Positions 5,581 to 8,476 of a stretch of 8,476 nucleotides of DNA are shown in pieces (position 1 is the first letter of the stretch; each line of letters starts with the position of its first letter). Source of the stretch: Planctomycetota bacterium (GTDB taxonomy: Bacteria; Planctomycetota; MHYJ01; JACQXL01); NCBI GenBank assembly GCA_016208805.1, contig JACQXL010000048.1, forward strand, positions 1 through 8,476, read 5' to 3'. Made by a program: the position numbers and the translations under genes. Under the pieces are notes generated by a model that did no database searches, was not told where the DNA came from, and saw only the letters and a list, made by a program, of their open reading frames with translations.

Positions 5581-5608
5581 ACTATACATATCTGCCATAT
5601 CAGGGCAA
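5581..5608 (-). promoter_or_regulatory. Candidate promoter for gspF
   Basis: On the minus strand TTGCCC (5603-5608) and TATAGT (5581-5586) are separated by 16 nt, a fair sigma-70-type match (4/6 and 5/6). It lies in the 190-nt gap after recJ and would start transcription near 5574, directly before the leader hairpin. Confidence 0.45.
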
Positions 5609-5628
5609 GAAAAATAGTTATTTAGTTT

Positions 5629-5673
5629 TCCTGAAGACAGTGAGTCCCCCGATGTCCATCGGGGTCTTCAGGA
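5629..5673. repeat. Nested palindromic element across the recJ stop codon
   Basis: Outer arms tcctgaagac (5629-5638) and gtcttcagga (5664-5673) match perfectly over 10 bp; inner arms ccccgat (5647-5653) and atcgggg (5658-5664) form a second hairpin around gtcc. The recJ stop TGA (5668-5670) and its last codons lie inside the right arm, so the element supplies the end of the gene. No T-run directly follows on the minus strand, so a simple intrinsic terminator is unlikely, although the fold could still protect the mRNA 3' end. Confidence 0.78.
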
Positions 5674-7437
5674 CGAACCTGCTTTGATATCCTTAAGTTC
5701 CAGTTCAATATTATCCTGTCCCCGCCACCGGTTCATTTTCAGAGTATAGACGATGGATATTTTCCGGTTAGCCATTTTCTGGATGAGTTCTATCCGGTTG
5801 CCGAACTTGTAGGCGATAACCCGGAATGCCTTGATGGTCTTTGTGTCTTTGTGGTGAGTTGTCACAAAGAACGAGAGATGTTCGCTGTTCCGGCCCATCA
5901 GTCGCGGCGTGCCGGCCAGCGTCAGGTTATGGGACACCAGCACCGGCTCGGGGTTGCCTTCGCCGAACGGCGCCAGGCGCTCAATCTCATTAACCAGTTT
6001 ATCGTTAATGGCCGCAAAATCCACCTCGGCATCAATTACCAGAGCCGGATTTATTTTCTCATCCTTGAGATATTGCCTGGTTTGTTCCTGAATCAGAGCG
6101 GTGAATTCCGGGATGCGGTCAATCTCAATCTCCAGTCCGGCGGCCCGTTCGTGTCCGCCGAATGACGCCAGCAGATGCCGGCAATTATTAAGGGCGTCAT
6201 AGAGATGGAAATTCGGGATGGAACGGGCCGAGCCGCGGCCTATCCGCTTGCCGTTCTGGTTATCCAGACTGATTAATACGGCCGGCCGGTGGAACTCCCG
6301 GGCCACCCTGGAGGCCACTATCCCGACCACGCCCGGATGCCAGGACTCTGAAGAAAGGACAATCATAAAATTGGTGTCCAAATCCATCTTCTTAACCATC
6401 TGCCTGGCTTCATCAAGAATCTTGGTTTCTATCTTCTGGCGCTGGCGGTTGGTCTCTTCAAGATAATCGGCTAACTCGGTGATACGGGGTTGTGAATCAA
6501 TCAGGAGCAGTTCCGCGCTGGAGTAGGCGTTTGCCAGCCGTCCGCCGGCATTAAGCCGCGGCGCTATCCGGTAAGCGATATGATATGCCTTTAAGTCTGA
6601 TTCCGTCACGCCGCTGGTTTCCATCAGGGCTTTGAGTCCGCCGATATTAGTGCGCTTTAATGATTCCAGCCCGTAATAAGTAAAGACCCTGTTTTCGCCG
6701 ATTAATGGCGCCACATCGGCCACCGTGCCGACCGCCGTCAGGGTCATCGCATCCATCAGGAAATCGTGGAACTGGCGTTTGGCCTTATCTGCATCTGATA
6801 GTTGGCTGGTCAGCGCCCAGGCGAGTTTGAAGGCCACTCCCACGCCGGCCAAAATGGAACACTCGGACGGTCCGCCCGGAAGTTTGGGGTTAATGACGGC
6901 TGCCGCTTCCGGCAGTTTGTCAGCCGCATCCGGCTGGTGATGGTCGGTGATAATCACATCTATGCCGAGTTTCCCGGCATAAGTTACCTCGTCTATGGAC
7001 GAGATACCGCAATCAACCGTGATAATCAGTTTTGCGCCTTGTTTGGCAATCTCATCAATGGCCGCGCAGTTTAACCCGTAATTCTCTTCCAGCCGGTGCG
7101 GGATATAATAATTGGCATTCACGCCGAAGAGTTTGAATAGTTTCACCAGCAGGCAGACCGAGGTGATGCCGTCCACATCGTAATCGCCGTAGATAAATAT
7201 TTTCTCTTTATTGCGGATGGCCTGGTTGATGCGTTCTACAGCCGAGGCGATTCCGGGTATCTTATAGGGGTCAATGAGCGAATTCAAATCCGGATTAAGG
7301 AATGATTTTATCCCGGCCGGGCTGCTAATGCCGCGATTGATAAGAATCTGGGTCGTGACCGGCGAGATTCTTAACGCCTGCGCCAGCGAGTCGGCATCGG
7401 CGCTGGTACCCCGGACTTGCCATAGTTGATTTACCAT
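5668..7437 (-). CDS. recJ: Single-stranded-DNA-specific exonuclease RecJ
   Basis: RecJ degrades single-stranded DNA 5' to 3' with divalent metal ions in recombination and mismatch or base-excision repair. The start chosen is MVNQLWQVRG, giving 589 residues, because family similarity begins there; an in-frame ATG at 7465-7467 would add MESRPYGGNI, encoded by a palindromic repeat. DHH-domain motifs are present: GDYDVDGITS (about 84-93), VDCGISS (about 141-147), ITDHHQPD (about 163-170) and VADVAPLIGENR (about 239-250). The DHHA1 domain has WHPGVVGIVASR and FGGHERAAG (about 426-434), followed by the OB-like domain with LAPFGEGNPEP (about 488-498). All expected metal-ligand motifs are intact, so it should be active. 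HKDTK (about 529-533) in the OB region comes from a 17-bp word repeated in the neighbouring ligase gene, and the last codons lie inside a palindrome. Confidence 0.96.
   Translation of the reverse strand: MVNQLWQVRGTSADADSLAQALRISPVTTQILINRGISSPAGIKSFLNPDLNSLIDPYKIPGIASAVERINQAIRNKEKIFIYGDYDVDGITSVCLLVKLFKLFGVNANYYIPHRLEENYGLNCAAIDEIAKQGAKLIITVDCGISSIDEVTYAGKLGIDVIITDHHQPDAADKLPEAAAVINPKLPGGPSECSILAGVGVAFKLAWALTSQLSDADKAKRQFHDFLMDAMTLTAVGTVADVAPLIGENRVFTYYGLESLKRTNIGGLKALMETSGVTESDLKAYHIAYRIAPRLNAGGRLANAYSSAELLLIDSQPRITELADYLEETNRQRQKIETKILDEARQMVKKMDLDTNFMIVLSSESWHPGVVGIVASRVAREFHRPAVLISLDNQNGKRIGRGSARSIPNFHLYDALNNCRHLLASFGGHERAAGLEIEIDRIPEFTALIQEQTRQYLKDEKINPALVIDAEVDFAAINDKLVNEIERLAPFGEGNPEPVLVSHNLTLAGTPRLMGRNSEHLSFFVTTHHKDTKTIKAFRVIAYKFGNRIELIQKMANRKISIVYTLKMNRWRGQDNIELELKDIKAGSS
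5839..5855. repeat. 17-bp repeat word in recJ, copy 1
   Basis: ctttgtgtctttgtggt occurs here and identically at 8034-8050. On the coding strand it is read as HKDTK in RecJ. It matches the core of an ACAAAGACACAAAG-type word that is common as a dispersed repeat. Confidence 0.8.
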
Positions 7438-7442
7438 TATGT

Positions 7443-7461
7443 TCCCGCCATAAGGGCGGGA
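7443..7461. repeat. TCCCGCC/GGCGGGA repeat, copy B, at the recJ start
   Basis: Perfect 7-bp arms around ataag, related to the unit at 4127-4150. It lies immediately upstream of the preferred recJ ATG, between the two possible starts, and leaves no good Shine-Dalgarno. As RNA it would place a short hairpin 5 nt before that start codon. Confidence 0.75.
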
Positions 7462-7502
7462 CTCCATTCATACTACGCAGATTACACGGATTCCGCTCCC
7501 TG

Positions 7503-8476
7503 TCAATCATTTTCGGTGGCTGGGCCATCACCATGGATACTCAGGATTGGATGCTCAGCAGTTGGATAAAGTTCTTGTGCCTTCCTGAAACATTTCTCGG
7601 CATTATCCTTATTGGCATGGTCTTGATGCAAAAGTCCTCGGTAGTAATAAAGGATAGATGTTTTTGGGCTTAACTCTATTGCTTTATCTAAACAATAGAT
7701 ACAAGTTAATGTAAGTGTATCTGGTATTTTAGGATAAAGGGCTTTAGATTTTACTTTGCAACCTGCATTATGATGATAAGCCCAGGCCAGTTCCACCAAA
7801 GCGTCAACGCTGGAAGGATTACTGTGTAATGCAGATTGTAATTTGCCTATGCCTTCATGGACTTCAGCAGGATTTTTACTCTTTACTAACTCTTTACCTT
7901 CATCCAGGAGGGCATCGTATTCTATTAATCTGGGTATCACATAACCAGCCAGAATAACGAGAAACAAGAAACAAATGACAAGTAACAAGATACTTTTTGT
8001 CTTGTTTGCTTTAGTTGGCGTCGCCTCTGTATTCTTTGTGTCTTTGTGGTAAGATATTGCCGCAAGGCACCCGGCCACCAGCCAGGCGCTCATAGACAGC
8101 CCCTGGACATAGAAGTTGAAATCAACCGTGCAGTGGACCAGGAATCCGGCCAGTCCGGCCACCAGGCCGATTAATACGGCCTTCTCTTTTATATCATCAG
8201 TTCGGTTAATGGCCTTGAGTCCCCTGACCAGAATCAATCCGAATATGGCCACAAACACTATCAGCCCGATTATCCCCATCTCTGCTCCTATCTGGAGGAA
8301 ATCATTATGCGTCTTTTGGGTGATGCCGGCGCCGGCAGATTTATAGAGCAGATAGGCATCCGGGAACCCATTAATGCCGACCCCGAACGGATGATGCCTG
8401 ATTATCTCCAGCGCGCCTTGCCAGTAACCGAACCGGATGGCCAGCGAGGCCGGTGGCCAGATAAAGCCACAGATTA
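7503..8476 (-). CDS. O-antigen ligase/polymerase-like membrane protein with TPR tail (5' end outside window)
   Basis: Partial: the reading frame stays open to the right edge, giving about 324 codons of a longer protein. The ATG at 8277-8279 is internal. The first visible segment, EIIRHHPFGVGINGF then HNDFLQIGAEMGIIGLIVF, is the hallmark of the Wzy/WaaL-like O-antigen ligase family (Wzy_C domain), whose members join or polymerise lipid-linked surface glycans at the periplasmic face of the inner membrane. Hydrophobic helices follow (GIIGLIVFVAIFGLILV; LIGLVAGLAGFLVHCTVDF; SMSAWLVAGCLAAI; ILLLVICFLFLVILAGYVI). The C-terminal 120 or so residues form TPR-like helices (LVELAWAYHHNAG; CLDKAIELSPKTSILYYYRGLLHQ; AEKCFRKAQELYP), presumably periplasmic. 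The tail (about 7505-8050) is visibly more AT-rich than the ligase domain and than recJ. Whether it acts as ligase, polymerase or protein glycosyltransferase cannot be told. It ends in TGA, 65 nt before recJ. Confidence 0.85.
   Translation of the reverse strand, partial: ICGFIWPPASLAIRFGYWQGALEIIRHHPFGVGINGFPDAYLLYKSAGAGITQKTHNDFLQIGAEMGIIGLIVFVAIFGLILVRGLKAINRTDDIKEKAVLIGLVAGLAGFLVHCTVDFNFYVQGLSMSAWLVAGCLAAISYHKDTKNTEATPTKANKTKSILLLVICFLFLVILAGYVIPRLIEYDALLDEGKELVKSKNPAEVHEGIGKLQSALHSNPSSVDALVELAWAYHHNAGCKVKSKALYPKIPDTLTLTCIYCLDKAIELSPKTSILYYYRGLLHQDHANKDNAEKCFRKAQELYPTAEHPILSIHGDGPATEND
8034..8050. repeat. 17-bp repeat word in the ligase gene, copy 2
   Basis: Identical to 5839-5855 and read in the same frame, giving HKDTK in a loop between two predicted membrane helices of the O-antigen ligase-like protein. 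Confidence 0.8.

Noticed and set aside
5629..5673. Intrinsic terminator after recJ
   Set aside because: The stem is strong, but on the minus strand it is followed by an A-rich mixed stretch rather than a T-run; called a palindromic element instead.
5393..5687. Plus-strand open frames through the gspF leader
   Set aside because: They span the hairpin, the promoter and the recJ 3' palindrome and have no recognisable domain.
7955..8005. Short tandem-like words (acaag/aaaca) inside the ligase gene
   Set aside because: Low-complexity bases coding for a Leu/Val/Ile membrane helix explain them adequately.
1..8476. CRISPR array, tRNA or rRNA genes, known riboswitch
   Set aside because: No regularly spaced direct repeats, tRNA cloverleaf, rRNA sequence or recognisable riboswitch core was seen.

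Overview
The window is a gene-dense bacterial segment in which every convincing gene lies on the minus strand. Reading leftward in the direction of transcription: the C-terminal part of an O-antigen ligase-like membrane protein with a TPR tail (runs off the right edge), recJ, a gspF/pilC-type inner-membrane platform protein, a membrane sensor histidine kinase, a small TPR lipoprotein, and lysS. The lipoprotein signal, GspF-type protein and O-antigen ligase-like enzyme suggest a didermic (Gram-negative-type) bacterium of middling GC content. The dense dispersed palindromes resemble those in genomes and metagenome bins of Planctomycetota, Nitrospirota or deltaproteobacterial lineages, but no marker here fixes the phylum.

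Layout. 7503-8476 ligase/TPR (partial); 5668-7437 recJ; 5478-5667 a leader region with a candidate promoter, a long-stem hairpin and a strong Shine-Dalgarno before gspF; 4224-5477 gspF; 4024-4223 a repeat cluster; 2524-4023 histidine kinase; 2325-2523 almost entirely one composite inverted-repeat element; 1674-2324 TPR lipoprotein, whose stop overlaps the lysS start by 4 nt (ATGA); 133-1677 lysS, split by one in-frame TAG; 1-132 AT-rich non-coding DNA with a possible outward promoter. The genes do not form one pathway: they mix translation (lysS), DNA repair (recJ), envelope secretion or pilus assembly (gspF), signalling (kinase) and surface glycan assembly (ligase). No response regulator, secretion ATPase or pilin is present.

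Two things stand out. First, lysS carries an amber codon exactly where class II LysRS has the conserved Tyr of the AYADY segment, and the downstream half, including motif 3, is otherwise intact. None of the six gene ends in the window uses TAG. Second, short palindromic repeats have entered coding sequences without breaking frame: in lysS, the TPR lipoprotein, the histidine kinase and probably both ends of recJ, plus a shared 17-bp HKDTK-encoding word in recJ and the ligase. The same repeat arms encode the same peptide in two unrelated proteins. This recalls the protein-embedded palindromic elements known from Rickettsia and is the best candidate here for something undescribed.
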